A stretch of DNA of 40,932 nt from contig NZ_SAYU02000040.1 of assembly GCF_004025965.2 (NCBI RefSeq), positions 1 to 40,932 on the forward strand, in the 5' to 3' direction. The notes below the pieces were generated by a model. That model had not been told where the DNA came from and searched no databases. It saw nothing but the letters and a program-made list of their open reading frames with translations. Positions within the stretch are counted from its first letter, which is position 1; each line of letters opens with the position of its first letter. This document shows positions 18,611 through 26,026 of the stretch, piece by piece. The translations under genes were made by a program, and so were the position numbers. The DNA is from Phycicoccus flavus (GTDB taxonomy: Bacteria > Actinomycetota > Actinomycetes > Actinomycetales > Dermatophilaceae).

Positions 18611-18616
18611 AGCATG
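18611..18616 (-). promoter_or_regulatory. -10 box of acyP (leaderless type)
   Basis: Read on the minus strand this is CATGCT, matching TANNNT except the first base, and ending 6 nt before the acyP ATG at 18604. Confidence 0.35.
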
Positions 18617-18649
18617 CCCGGCCCGCGACCCAGCCGCGAGGATCGGGCC

Positions 18650-19456
18650 ATGCCGGAGTTGCCCGAGGTCGAGTCCGCCCGTGCCGTCATCGAGCGGTCC
18701 GGCCTGCACCGCACCATCGTCGACGTCGACGACACCGACGCGTGGGAGTGCCGGCCGCACGGCCCGGGCGAGATCCGCGACGCCCTCGTCGGGCACCGGC
18801 TGGTGGCGGCGAACCGCCGGGGCAAGTCGATCTGGTGCGAGCTCGGCGGCGACGCGCCCAGTCTCGGCATCCACCTGGGCATGAGCGGGCGCATCCTCGT
18901 CGCCGGGCCGGACGGGGAGGACGAGGGCGGCGACTACCAGGGCTCGCGGCGGCAGCGGCGGCGGCCGCGCAAGCCCGAGTGGTACCGGTTCTCGCTGACC
19001 TTCGAGGGCGGCGGCATGCTGCGGCTGCTCGACGTGCGCAGGCTCGGCCGGGTCCGCCTCGACCCCGACATCGGTGCCCTCGGCCCGGACGCCGCCGAGA
19101 TCACCCGGGCCGGGTTCCGCGAGCGGGTCGGCCGGGGCACGGCGCCGGTGAAGGCCCGGCTGCTCGACCAGTCGACGGTCGCCGGGGTCGGCAACCTCCT
19201 CGCCGACGAGGTGCTGTGGCAGGCCCGGCTGGACCCGCGTCGGCCGTCGGGCGACCTCACGTCCGAGGAGCTCGACGAGCTGCGCCGCCGGCTGCGCTCC
19301 GCCGTCCGGACCGCGATCCGCCAGGGCGGGGTGCACACCCTGGAGATCGTCGGGCACCGGGGCCGCGACGGGCACTGCCCGCGGTGCGGCGCCGAGATGG
19401 CCCGCGCCACGGTCGGCGGCCGGACGACGTGGTTCTGCCCCCGCGAGCAGGTCTGA
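18650..19456 (+). CDS. formamidopyrimidine-DNA glycosylase-family protein
   Basis: Predicted Fpg/MutM-type glycosylase/AP lyase for oxidised purines, 268 residues. It starts MPELPEVESAR, so Pro2 and Glu3 are in place. The conserved Lys is in NRRGKSIW, and GIHLGMSGR is the next family motif. The H2TH part has LLDQSTVAGVGNLLADEVLWQA. An unusual basic loop, GSRRQRRRPRKPEW, interrupts the N-terminal sheet near residues 100-115. The C-terminal zinc finger is incomplete: CPRCG is followed by WFCPREQ, so the fourth Cys is Glu. The reading frame is open upstream over the acyP gene; the MPELPE motif fixes the start. Confidence 0.9.
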   Translation: MPELPEVESARAVIERSGLHRTIVDVDDTDAWECRPHGPGEIRDALVGHRLVAANRRGKSIWCELGGDAPSLGIHLGMSGRILVAGPDGEDEGGDYQGSRRQRRRPRKPEWYRFSLTFEGGGMLRLLDVRRLGRVRLDPDIGALGPDAAEITRAGFRERVGRGTAPVKARLLDQSTVAGVGNLLADEVLWQARLDPRRPSGDLTSEELDELRRRLRSAVRTAIRQGGVHTLEIVGHRGRDGHCPRCGAEMARATVGGRTTWFCPREQV

Positions 19457-19466
19457 CCGGCGGCGC

Positions 19467-19934
19467 TCAGCCGCCGGGCGGCCCGTCGGCGCGGGCGTCG
19501 TCGTGCAGCGAGCGGACCATGGTGCGCAGCAGCCGCAGCGCGCTCGCCCGCTCGCCCTCGTCCAGGCCCGACAGCATCCGCACCTCGACCGCCCGAACCG
19601 CCGCGCTGGCCTGCGCGAGCAGGGCGCGGCCGTCGTCGGTCAGGCGGGTGGGCAGGACCTTCCCCACCGGGGCGGCGGCCGGCCGGGTCACCTGCCCCTG
19701 GTCCTCGAGCGAGCGCAGGAGGACGTTCATCGACTGCCGGGTGACGAACGCTCCCCGGGCGAGCTCGGAGCCCGAGAGCCCCGGCCGCTGGGCCAGCAGC
19801 TCGAGGCACGAGTAGTGCGTGACCGTCATGCCCAGCGGCCGCAGCACCTCCTCCATCGCGGCCCGCAGCGCGCTCGAGGCCTCCTTGAGGAGGTAGCCGA
19901 CCGACGCGTCGAGGTCGACACCGGGTTGCTCCAT
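19467..19934 (-). CDS. MarR-family transcriptional regulator
   Basis: A 155-residue winged helix-turn-helix dimer protein. The DNA-binding part is MTVTHYSCLELLAQRPGLSGSELARGAFVTRQSMNVLLRSLEDQG, and the wing includes LPTRLTDDGRALL. It is divergent from a VOC gene with two inverted repeats in the 64-bp gap, one overlapping its own ATG, so it probably represses both itself and the VOC gene. Such MarR proteins usually sense an oxidant or toxic compound; the ligand is unknown. There are no cysteines in the recognition helix; Cys at about residue 48 is the only one I see. Confidence 0.9.
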   Translation of the reverse strand: MEQPGVDLDASVGYLLKEASSALRAAMEEVLRPLGMTVTHYSCLELLAQRPGLSGSELARGAFVTRQSMNVLLRSLEDQGQVTRPAAAPVGKVLPTRLTDDGRALLAQASAAVRAVEVRMLSGLDEGERASALRLLRTMVRSLHDDARADGPPGG

Positions 19935-19955
19935 GTCAGTAGCCTGACATAGAGT
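19926..19955 (+). promoter_or_regulatory. candidate promoter of the VOC gene
   Basis: TTGCTC (19926-19931), 18 nt, TAGAGT (19950-19955; TANNNT). The first MarR inverted repeat lies inside the spacer, and the second covers the predicted start of transcription. Confidence 0.45.
19933..19950 (+). promoter_or_regulatory. MarR operator 1
   Basis: Perfect inverted repeat ATGTCA-N6-TGACAT. It overlaps the start codon of the marR-like gene and lies inside the divergent VOC promoter. Its core TGTCA-N6-TGACA is repeated in operator 2, with centres 28 bp apart. Confidence 0.75.
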
Positions 19956-19960
19956 GCGTT

Positions 19961-19978
19961 GTGTCAACAAACTGACAC
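19961..19978 (+). promoter_or_regulatory. MarR operator 2
   Basis: Perfect inverted repeat GTGTCA-N6-TGACAC, sharing the TGTCA-N6-TGACA core with operator 1. It lies just upstream of the VOC ribosome-binding site. Confidence 0.75.
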
Positions 19979-19998
19979 AGCACAGAAGGAGCAGCACC

Positions 19999-20364
19999 AT
20001 GCCCGTCACCGGACCCGACTTCGTCTCCCTCCAGGTGCGCGACCTCGACGCCGCCCAGGCGTTCTACGAGCGCTACCTCGGCCTGCGGCGGACCGACGGA
20101 CCCCCGCACGCCGTCGTCTTCGCCACGAGCCCCATCGCCTTCGCGCTGCGCGACGTCGTCCCCGGCACCGACCTCGACTCCGGCGACCGCCCCGGCGTCG
20201 GCGCCGCGGTCTGGCTGCACGCCACCGACGTCCAGGACATCCACGACGCGCTCGTGGCCGACGGTCACGCCATCGTCTCCGCCCCGGTCGACGGCCCGTT
20301 CGGGCGGACCTTCACCTTCGCCGACCCCGACGGCTACCACGTGACGCTGCACGACCGGGCGTGA
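19999..20364 (+). CDS. VOC-family (glyoxalase/bleomycin-resistance fold) protein
   Basis: A 121-residue single VOC module pair. The first half has DFVSLQVRDLDAAQAFYERYLGL and the second AAVWLHATDVQDIHDALVADGH, ending in GRTFTFADPDGYHVTLHD. VOC proteins are metal-dependent lyases, dioxygenases or drug-binding proteins; this one is not assignable to a subtype. Its divergent MarR repressor suggests it is induced by a small toxic molecule. AAGGAG lies 9 nt before the ATG. Substrate unknown. Confidence 0.88.
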   Translation: MPVTGPDFVSLQVRDLDAAQAFYERYLGLRRTDGPPHAVVFATSPIAFALRDVVPGTDLDSGDRPGVGAAVWLHATDVQDIHDALVADGHAIVSAPVDGPFGRTFTFADPDGYHVTLHDRA

Positions 20365-20370
20365 CGCCGC

Positions 20371-20787
20371 TCAGGCGCGGCGGCGGGCCCGGGGCCCGGT
20401 CCCGGCGCCGTCGACGCCGACCGGCACCTCCAGCGGCGGGACCCCGGTGAGCCACTTGCGGTAGTGCACGTGCCCGGACCAGCGGGCGAGCTCGTCCCAC
20501 AGGGCGGCGTGCGCCGACCACGGCAGGGGCTCGGCGCCCTCGCGCCAGGACGCCCCGAACGACACCCACACCGGCGTCCAGTGCTCGGCGTCGTCCCACG
20601 CGCCGCGCTTGGCGACGAGGGTGCGGCGGCGGTACTGCACCGCGGCCCGCGGGCCGTCCACGCAGATGGGCGCGGTGGCCATCGGCCAGACCCGCAGGTC
20701 CAGGTGCATGAGCGCGACCTCGAGCTCGCCGAGGACCGCCGGGTCGACGAGCACCGTCGCGACGTTCTCGTGCGGTGGCCTGCTCAC
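20371..20787 (-). CDS. conserved-looking hypothetical protein
   Basis: A 138-residue protein I do not recognise. It is rich in Trp (WPMATAPICVDG, WDDAEHWTPVWVSFGASWREG, WSAHAALWDELARW) and has a basic end (GPRARRRA). There is no signal peptide or membrane helix. The GTG start has a TACGGT box 6 nt upstream on the minus strand, consistent with a leaderless message. It ends 6 nt from the VOC gene stop on the other strand. No function can be inferred. Confidence 0.7.
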   Translation of the reverse strand: MSRPPHENVATVLVDPAVLGELEVALMHLDLRVWPMATAPICVDGPRAAVQYRRRTLVAKRGAWDDAEHWTPVWVSFGASWREGAEPLPWSAHAALWDELARWSGHVHYRKWLTGVPPLEVPVGVDGAGTGPRARRRA

Positions 20788-20793
20788 CTCGGC

Positions 20794-20799
20794 ACCGTA
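20794..20799 (-). promoter_or_regulatory. -10 box of the 20371-20787 gene (leaderless type)
   Basis: On the minus strand TACGGT fits TANNNT and ends 6 nt before the GTG start at 20787. Confidence 0.45.
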
Positions 20800-20844
20800 A
20801 CCCGCGGCCCCGACGCTCGTCAGCCCCCGGCCGCGAACCGGACC

Positions 20845-21630
20845 TCAGTCGTCCAGCTGGACGACGACGGGGGCGTGGTCGCTGGCCCCGGTGCCCTTGC
20901 GCTCCTCGCGGTCGATGGCGGCGCCCGCCACCCTGTTCGCGAAGGAGCGCGAGCCGAGGACGAAGTCGATGCGCATGCCGCGTCGCTTGGCGAAGGCGAG
21001 GCGCTGGTAGTCCCAGTAGGTGTACGTCCCGGGACCCGGGGCGTGCGGCCGCACGACGTCGACGAAGCCGGCCTCGAGGAAGGCGCTGAATGCGGCCCGC
21101 TCGCCGGGGCTGACGTGCGACTTGTCGGCGTAGTACTCCATCGACCACACGTCCTCGTCCATCGGCGCGATGTTCCAGTCGCCGCACAGCGCGACCGGCG
21201 ACCCGTCCGCGGCCCACCCCACCGCCTGCTCCTTGAGCGCCGCCAGCCAGGCGAGCTTGTACTCCATGTGCGGGTCGTCCAGGCCGCGGCCGTTCGGCAC
21301 GTACACCGACCACAAGCGCACCCCGCCGCACGTGGCGCCGATGGCGCGCGCCTCGGCCGCCACGGGGTCGCCCCAGCCGGGGTCGCCGTCGAAGCCGACC
21401 TGCACCTGCTCCAGCCCCACCCGGGAGAGCACCGCGACACCGTTCCACTGGTTCGTGCCGTGGTGGGCGACGTCGTAGCCGAGCGCCCGCAGCCGCTCGT
21501 GGGGGAACTGCTCGTCCTTGGCCTTGGTCTCCTGGACGCACAGGACGTCGACGTCGGAGCGCTCCAGCCAGGCCTCGAGCCGGTCGATGCGGGAGCGGAT
21601 GGAGTTGACGTTCCACGTGGCGATGCGCAC
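20845..21630 (-). CDS. xthA: exodeoxyribonuclease III
   Basis: Mg-dependent AP endonuclease and 3'-exonuclease of base excision repair, 261 residues. Family motifs are visible: RIATWNVNSIRSR at the N-terminus, VLCVQETKAKDEQFP (metal Glu), VYVPNGRG, GDWNIAP (Asp and Asn of the active site), RIDFVLGS and GASDHAPV (catalytic Asp-His pair). The GTG at 21630 is chosen because TAGGGT lies exactly 7 nt upstream, as for leaderless genes; a second GTG 9 nt further upstream is possible. It is divergent from the alpha/beta hydrolase. Confidence 0.95.
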   Translation of the reverse strand: MRIATWNVNSIRSRIDRLEAWLERSDVDVLCVQETKAKDEQFPHERLRALGYDVAHHGTNQWNGVAVLSRVGLEQVQVGFDGDPGWGDPVAAEARAIGATCGGVRLWSVYVPNGRGLDDPHMEYKLAWLAALKEQAVGWAADGSPVALCGDWNIAPMDEDVWSMEYYADKSHVSPGERAAFSAFLEAGFVDVVRPHAPGPGTYTYWDYQRLAFAKRRGMRIDFVLGSRSFANRVAGAAIDREERKGTGASDHAPVVVQLDD

Positions 21631-21637
21631 GCGCCTC

Positions 21638-21643
21638 ACCCTA
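21638..21643 (-). promoter_or_regulatory. -10 box of xthA (leaderless type)
   Basis: On the minus strand TAGGGT fits TANNNT and ends 7 nt before the GTG start at 21630. Confidence 0.5.
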
Positions 21644-21673
21644 ACGACGCGCGCCGACGCCGGTCCGGCGTGC

Positions 21674-21679
21674 CATCCT
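21674..21679 (+). promoter_or_regulatory. -10 box of the alpha/beta hydrolase gene (leaderless type)
   Basis: CATCCT ends 6 nt before the ATG at 21686 and fits TANNNT except at the first base. Confidence 0.35.
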
Positions 21680-21685
21680 GCGGGG

Positions 21686-22597
21686 ATGACGGACGGCAGC
21701 GGCACGACGGTCCACGAGCTCGACGTCGACACCCGCGGCGCCCGCCTCCACGTGACGCGGCGCGGGTCCGGACCGCCGGTGCTGCTGCTGCACGGCTACC
21801 CCCAGACGCACCGGATGTGGGACCGCGTCGCCGCCGGGCTGGCCGACCGCCACGAGGTGCTCGCCCCCGACCTGCGCGGCTACGGCGACAGCGCCGCACC
21901 GCCCGGCGACGCGGGTCACGAGACCTACTCCAAGCGCGAGATGGCGGCCGACGTGGCCGAGGTCATGACCGCGCTCGGCCACGACACCTACGCCGTCGTC
22001 GGCCACGACCGCGGCGCCCGGGTGGGGCACCGGCTCACCCTGGACCGCCCGGAGGCGGTGACCCGGCTGGCCGTCCTCGACGTCGCCCCGACGCTGCACA
22101 TGGTCGAGCACACCGACGAGCGCTTCGCGACCGGCTACTACCACTGGTTCTTCCTCGCCCAGGAGGACGGCCTGCCCGAGCGGCTCATCGGCGGCGACCC
22201 CGGGTGGTTCCTCCGCGAGACGCTGCGCCGCTGGTCCGCCCCGGGGGCCTCGTTCGAGGAGGACGCCGTCGCCGAGTACGTGCGCTGCTTCACCCCCGAG
22301 ACCGTCCACGCGAGCTGCGAGGACTACCGGGCCGCGCTCGGCGTCGACCTCGAGCACGACCGCGCCTCCCGCGGGCAGCGTGTGGAGTGCCCGGTCCTCG
22401 TGCTCTGGGGCGAGCAGGGCTTCGTCGCCCGCACCTACGACGTGCTCGACGTCTGGCGCGGGTACGCCACCGACGTGCGCGGCCACGCCGTGCCCGGCGG
22501 CCACTTCTGCCCCGAGGAGGCGCCCGGTGCGGTGCTCGACGCCCTCGGGGACTTCCTCGCGCCGGACCGCGAGCGGACCGGCGGGGGACCGGCGTGA
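21686..22597 (+). CDS. alpha/beta hydrolase of the haloacetate (fluoroacetate) dehalogenase type
   Basis: A 303-residue alpha/beta hydrolase. The nucleophile elbow is GHDRG, with Asp108 as nucleophile, so it acts as a dehalogenase or epoxide hydrolase, not as a serine esterase. Asp132 (AVLDVAPT) and His273 (PGGHFCPEE) complete the triad. Arg109 and Arg112 match the carboxylate-binding arginines of fluoroacetate dehalogenase, and His153-Trp154 (YYHWFF) plus Tyr214 (CEDYRA) match the halide-binding trio. The spacing equals that of the Rhodopseudomonas enzyme within a few residues. HGYPQTHRMW is the oxyanion region. The substrate remains an inference. The next gene overlaps by 4 nt. Confidence 0.85.
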   Translation: MTDGSGTTVHELDVDTRGARLHVTRRGSGPPVLLLHGYPQTHRMWDRVAAGLADRHEVLAPDLRGYGDSAAPPGDAGHETYSKREMAADVAEVMTALGHDTYAVVGHDRGARVGHRLTLDRPEAVTRLAVLDVAPTLHMVEHTDERFATGYYHWFFLAQEDGLPERLIGGDPGWFLRETLRRWSAPGASFEEDAVAEYVRCFTPETVHASCEDYRAALGVDLEHDRASRGQRVECPVLVLWGEQGFVARTYDVLDVWRGYATDVRGHAVPGGHFCPEEAPGAVLDALGDFLAPDRERTGGGPA

Positions 22598-23370
22598 GCA
22601 CCGCCCTCGTCACCGGCGCCTCGGCCGGCATCGGCCGCGCCCTCGCGGCCCGGCTGGCCCACGACGGCCACGACCTCGTGCTCGTCGCGCGCGACCGGGC
22701 CCGCCTCGAGCGCCTCGCCACTGAGCTCGGGGCGGCGCACGGCGTCGGCATCGAGGTGCTCGTCGCGGACCTCGCCGACCGGGAGCAGACCGAGGAGGTC
22801 TGCCGCCGCCTGGCCGACCCCGACCGCCCCGTCGACGTCCTCGTCAACAACGCCGGCTTCGGGATGCACCGGCCGTTCCTCGACAACGACGTCGCCCAGG
22901 AGGAGGCGGCGCTGGACGTCATGGTGCGGGCGGTGCTGCTCACCTGCCACGCCGCGGGCCGGGCGATGCGCGAGCGCGGCCACGGCGCCGTCCTCAACGT
23001 CAGCTCGGTGGCCGGGTTCATGGCCGGCGGCACCTACTCGGCCGAGAAGTCCTTCGTCACCGTCTTCTCCGAGTCGCTCGCGAGCCAGCTGCACGGCACC
23101 GGCGTCACCGTCACGGCCCTGTGCCCCGGCCTCACCCGCACCGAGTTCCACGAGCGGGCCCGGATGTCGGTGCCGGGGCTGCCCGCGGGGCTGTGGCTGG
23201 ACGCCGACGAGGTGGCGCGCCAGGCCCTCGCCGACCTCGCCGCCGGGCGGGTGCTCTCGGTGCCCGGGCCGCAGTGGAAGGCCGCGAGCCTGGCCCTGCG
23301 CGCGCTGCCGCGTCCGCTGACACGCGGCGGGGCGATGCGGCTGCTCGAGCGCCGCCGGCGGCGCGACTGA
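22594..23370 (+). CDS. short-chain dehydrogenase/reductase
   Basis: NAD(P)-dependent oxidoreductase of 258 residues. Rossmann motif TGASAGIGRALAARL near the N-terminus, VLVNNAGFGMH for the NNAG motif, VLNVSSVAGF with the catalytic Ser, and YSAEK for the Tyr-x-x-x-Lys pair. A start like ALVTGASAGIG and a C-terminal stretch with LALRALPRPLTRGG resemble the DltE-like or membrane-associated SDRs of actinobacteria. The GTG overlaps the previous stop (GTGA), so it is co-translated with the hydrolase. Substrate unknown. Confidence 0.92.
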   Translation: MSTALVTGASAGIGRALAARLAHDGHDLVLVARDRARLERLATELGAAHGVGIEVLVADLADREQTEEVCRRLADPDRPVDVLVNNAGFGMHRPFLDNDVAQEEAALDVMVRAVLLTCHAAGRAMRERGHGAVLNVSSVAGFMAGGTYSAEKSFVTVFSESLASQLHGTGVTVTALCPGLTRTEFHERARMSVPGLPAGLWLDADEVARQALADLAAGRVLSVPGPQWKAASLALRALPRPLTRGGAMRLLERRRRRD

Positions 23371-23464
23371 GGTCCACCCTCGGCGGAGGTATCACTCGTC
23401 CCCGGCCCCGCTCCTTCCCCACATGACGACACTCGTGCGCGTCCATCGAGAAGGGGACACCCGC

Positions 23465-23881
23465 GTGGACTGGCCGTGGAGGTTCCTCGCGCTCATCACC
23501 GCGATCCCGCCGCACGCCTGGGCGGCGATCCCGCAGCGCGGGCGGGTGCACGAGCGGCTCGTCGACCGGGTCGGCGAGGTCGTCGCCCACCTGCCGTACC
23601 CGATGCCGCACGAGGCGGTCATCGGCGCGCGGCTGCTCCAGGGCCTCGCCGCCGCCACCCGCGGCGCGGGGATCGCCGAGGAGGTCGAGCACTGGTGCGT
23701 CGTCGGCTGGCCCAGCCGCTGGCCGGCGCCCTCCCACACCCGCGGGCTGGACGAGGGGCTGCTCTTCGCCGGGGCGGCCCTCGCCGCCGCCCGGATCGCC
23801 GAGTCCTCGGAGCACCGCGAGGTCCGCGAGGAGTTCGCCCGGGTCGCCGAGCGCCTGGCCGTCCGCGCCGTCCGGTCCTGA
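23465..23881 (+). CDS. hypothetical protein
   Basis: A 138-residue protein of no recognised family. It has a Trp-rich start (VDWPWRFLALITAIPPHAWAAIP), a helical middle (GARLLQGLAAATRGAGIAEEVEHW) and a charged C-terminal helix. The GTG start is chosen because AAGGGG lies 8 nt upstream. An in-frame ATG at 23423 would add 14 residues but has no ribosome-binding site. It is followed by the pyrE gene on the same strand with 80 bp between, which holds its own promoter. Confidence 0.65.
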   Translation: MDWPWRFLALITAIPPHAWAAIPQRGRVHERLVDRVGEVVAHLPYPMPHEAVIGARLLQGLAAATRGAGIAEEVEHWCVVGWPSRWPAPSHTRGLDEGLLFAGAALAAARIAESSEHREVREEFARVAERLAVRAVRS

Positions 23882-23905
23882 CCCCGGCCCGGGGCCGCTG
23901 CGCGG

Positions 23906-23921
23906 CGTCCCGGCCGGGACG
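23906..23921 (+). repeat. perfect 16-bp GC palindrome upstream of pyrE
   Basis: CGTCCCGGCCGGGACG is self-complementary. It follows the hypothetical gene by 24 bp and precedes a hairpin (arms AGAGCGC at 23926-23932 and GCGCTCT at 23943-23949) that ends at the pyrE -10 box. It may be part of a terminator or an operator. Confidence 0.35.
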
Positions 23922-23948
23922 GGTGAGAGCGCCGAGCGCCGTGCGCTC

Positions 23949-23954
23949 TACGGT
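23949..23954 (+). promoter_or_regulatory. -10 box of pyrE (leaderless type)
   Basis: TACGGT fits TANNNT and ends 7 nt before the GTG at 23962. No ribosome-binding site is present. Confidence 0.5.
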
Positions 23955-23961
23955 GGGACCC

Positions 23962-24516
23962 GTGACCGACATCTCCGCCGACCGCTCCCGGCTCCTCACG
24001 ATCATCCGCGACCAGGCCGTCGTCCACGGCCGCGTGACCCTGTCCTCGGGGAAGGAGGCCGACTACTACGTCGACCTCCGCCGGGTCACCCTCGACGGCG
24101 AGGCGAGCCCGCTCGTCGGCCGGGTGATGCTCGACCTCGTCGCCGACCTGGACTTCGAGGCCGTCGGCGGCCTGACCCTCGGCGCCGACCCCGTCGCGAC
24201 CGCGATGCTCCACGCCCGCGCCGCCGCCGGGGGCCGGCTCGACGCGTTCGTCGTCCGCAAGCAGGGCAAGGCGCACGGCCTCCAGCAGCGGATCGAGGGC
24301 CCCTCGGTGCAGGGCCGCCGCGTGCTCGTCGTCGAGGACACCTCGACCACCGGGGCCAGCCCGCTGGACGCCGCCCGCGCGGTCCAGGACGCCGGGGGGA
24401 CGGTGGTCTCCGTCGCGACCATCGCCGACCGGGACACCGGGGCGGCGCAGGTCTTCGCCGACGCGGGCCTGGAGTACCGCCACGTCTACGGCCTCGCGGA
24501 CCTCGGCCTGGCCTGA
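23962..24516 (+). CDS. pyrE: orotate phosphoribosyltransferase
   Basis: Pyrimidine synthesis enzyme that joins orotate and PRPP to make OMP, 184 residues, the usual length. The N-terminal part has VTLSSGKEADYYVDLRRVTLD, the orotate-binding segment. The PRPP loop is VLVVEDTSTTGASPL. The Lys-rich flexible loop is FVVRKQGKAHGLQQRIEG. GTG start; TACGGT 7 nt upstream suggests a leaderless message, so control by a leader RNA is unlikely. A perfect hairpin follows the stop. Confidence 0.96.
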   Translation: MTDISADRSRLLTIIRDQAVVHGRVTLSSGKEADYYVDLRRVTLDGEASPLVGRVMLDLVADLDFEAVGGLTLGADPVATAMLHARAAAGGRLDAFVVRKQGKAHGLQQRIEGPSVQGRRVLVVEDTSTTGASPLDAARAVQDAGGTVVSVATIADRDTGAAQVFADAGLEYRHVYGLADLGLA

Positions 24517-24522
24517 CCCCAC

Positions 24523-24565
24523 CGGGCCGGGCGCCTCCTTCTGGCGGTGGGAGGCGCCCGGCCCG
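24523..24565 (+). terminator. bidirectional hairpin terminator
   Basis: Perfect 16-bp stem with an 11-nt loop; arms at 24523-24538 and 24550-24565 (GGGCCGGGCGCCTCC in the left arm). It lies between the convergent pyrE and symporter genes and starts 6 nt after the pyrE stop. No U-tract, so it can serve both strands. Confidence 0.8.
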
Positions 24566-24574
24566 CGGACCGGG

Positions 24575-26026
24575 TCAGTGGACCGGTTCGGCCACCTGCT
24601 GCACCTCACCGGACTGCACCCGGTCGAAGTAGCTGGAGATGACGTTCCGGATCTCCGGGGCCATGATGTAGAGCCCCACGAGGTTCGGCAGCGACATGAG
24701 GAAGATCATCGAGTCCGAGAAGTTGATGACCGGGCCCAGGGCTGCGGCCGAGCCGATGACGGTGAAGACGAGGAAGACGACCTTGAAGACGTTCTCGGCG
24801 AGCCGGCTGTCGCCGAACATGTAGCCCGTCGCCTTCATGCCGTAGTACGACCAGCTGATCATCGTCGAGAACGCGAAGAGCACGACCGCGACCGCGAGCA
24901 CCGTCGGGAACCACGGCAGCACCGTCTCGAAGGCGTTCGAGGTCAGCGCCACGCCGCCCAGCTCCGAGGCGTCGGGGTTGGTGTACGCGCCCGTGATGAC
25001 GATGGTCAGCGCCGTCATCGTGCAGATGACGACCGTGTCGATGAACGGCTCGAGCATGGCCACGAAGCCCTCGGTGGCCGGCTCCTCGGTCTTCACGGCG
25101 GAGTGCGCGACGGAGGCGGACCCGAGGCCGGCCTCGTTCGAGAACGCCGCGCGCTGGAAGCCGACGATGAGCGCGCCGATCGCGCCACCGGCGACCCCCT
25201 CGGGACTGAAGGCGCCGGAGAAGATCGAGCCGATGGCCGTCGGGATCGAGGAGATGTTCCAGACGAGGACGACGATGCAGGCGAGGATGTAGAGCACGGC
25301 CATGAACGGGACGATCTTCTCCGTCACCCGGGCGATGCTCTTGATGCCGCCGATGATGACGGCGCCCGCGAGGGCCGCGAACACGAGACCCACGACCCAG
25401 GGGACGTCGGCGAGGAAGGAGTCCTCACCGCCGGTGACGGCGACGATCTGCGCGGTGGCCTGGTTGGACTGGAACATGTTCCCGCCGCCGACCGCGCCGC
25501 CGATCATGAAGATGGCGAAGAGGACTGCGAGGACCTTGCCGGCCGTGCCGTAGCCGCGGTCGGCGAGGCCGTCGCGCAGGTAGTACATCGGCCCGCCCGA
25601 GACGCTGCCGTCGGCGTGCCGGCGCCGGTACTTCACGCCCATCATGCACTCGGCCATCTTCGTGGCCATGCCGAGGAGGCCGGCGAGGATCATCCAGAAC
25701 GTCGCTCCGGGACCGCCCAGCGAGATCGCGATGGCGACGCCGGCGATGTTGCCGAGGCCGACGGTGCCGGAGACGGCGGTCGCCAGGGCCTGGAAGTGGG
25801 TGACCTCACCGGCGTCGTTGGGGTCGGAGTACTTGCCCTTGACGAGGTCGATGGACAGCTTCGGCCCGCGGACCTGCATGAAGCCGAGCCAGACGGTGAA
25901 GAACGCGCCGGCCACCACGAGCCAGACGACGATGAGCGGCAGGTCGGCGCCCGCGATGCTCACGGAGTAGAAGACGGTGTTCGTGACGCCTTCGGAGAGG
26001 TCGTTGAACCATTCGACGGGATTCAT
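24575..26026 (-). CDS. sodium/proton:alanine or glycine symporter (AGCS family)
   Basis: Membrane transporter of 483 residues with about 11 helices. AGCS signatures include ALATAVSGTVGLGNIAGVAIAISLGGPG near residue 85, KMAECMMGVKYRR, SGGPMYYLRDGL, FQRAAFSNEAGLGSASVAHSA and TMISWSYYGMKATGYMFGD. It imports alanine, glycine or related amino acids with Na+ or H+. The upstream uspA stop overlaps its ATG (TGATG), so the two are translationally coupled. The C-terminal tail is cytoplasmic. Confidence 0.93.
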   Translation of the reverse strand: MNPVEWFNDLSEGVTNTVFYSVSIAGADLPLIVVWLVVAGAFFTVWLGFMQVRGPKLSIDLVKGKYSDPNDAGEVTHFQALATAVSGTVGLGNIAGVAIAISLGGPGATFWMILAGLLGMATKMAECMMGVKYRRRHADGSVSGGPMYYLRDGLADRGYGTAGKVLAVLFAIFMIGGAVGGGNMFQSNQATAQIVAVTGGEDSFLADVPWVVGLVFAALAGAVIIGGIKSIARVTEKIVPFMAVLYILACIVVLVWNISSIPTAIGSIFSGAFSPEGVAGGAIGALIVGFQRAAFSNEAGLGSASVAHSAVKTEEPATEGFVAMLEPFIDTVVICTMTALTIVITGAYTNPDASELGGVALTSNAFETVLPWFPTVLAVAVVLFAFSTMISWSYYGMKATGYMFGDSRLAENVFKVVFLVFTVIGSAAALGPVINFSDSMIFLMSLPNLVGLYIMAPEIRNVISSYFDRVQSGEVQQVAEPVH

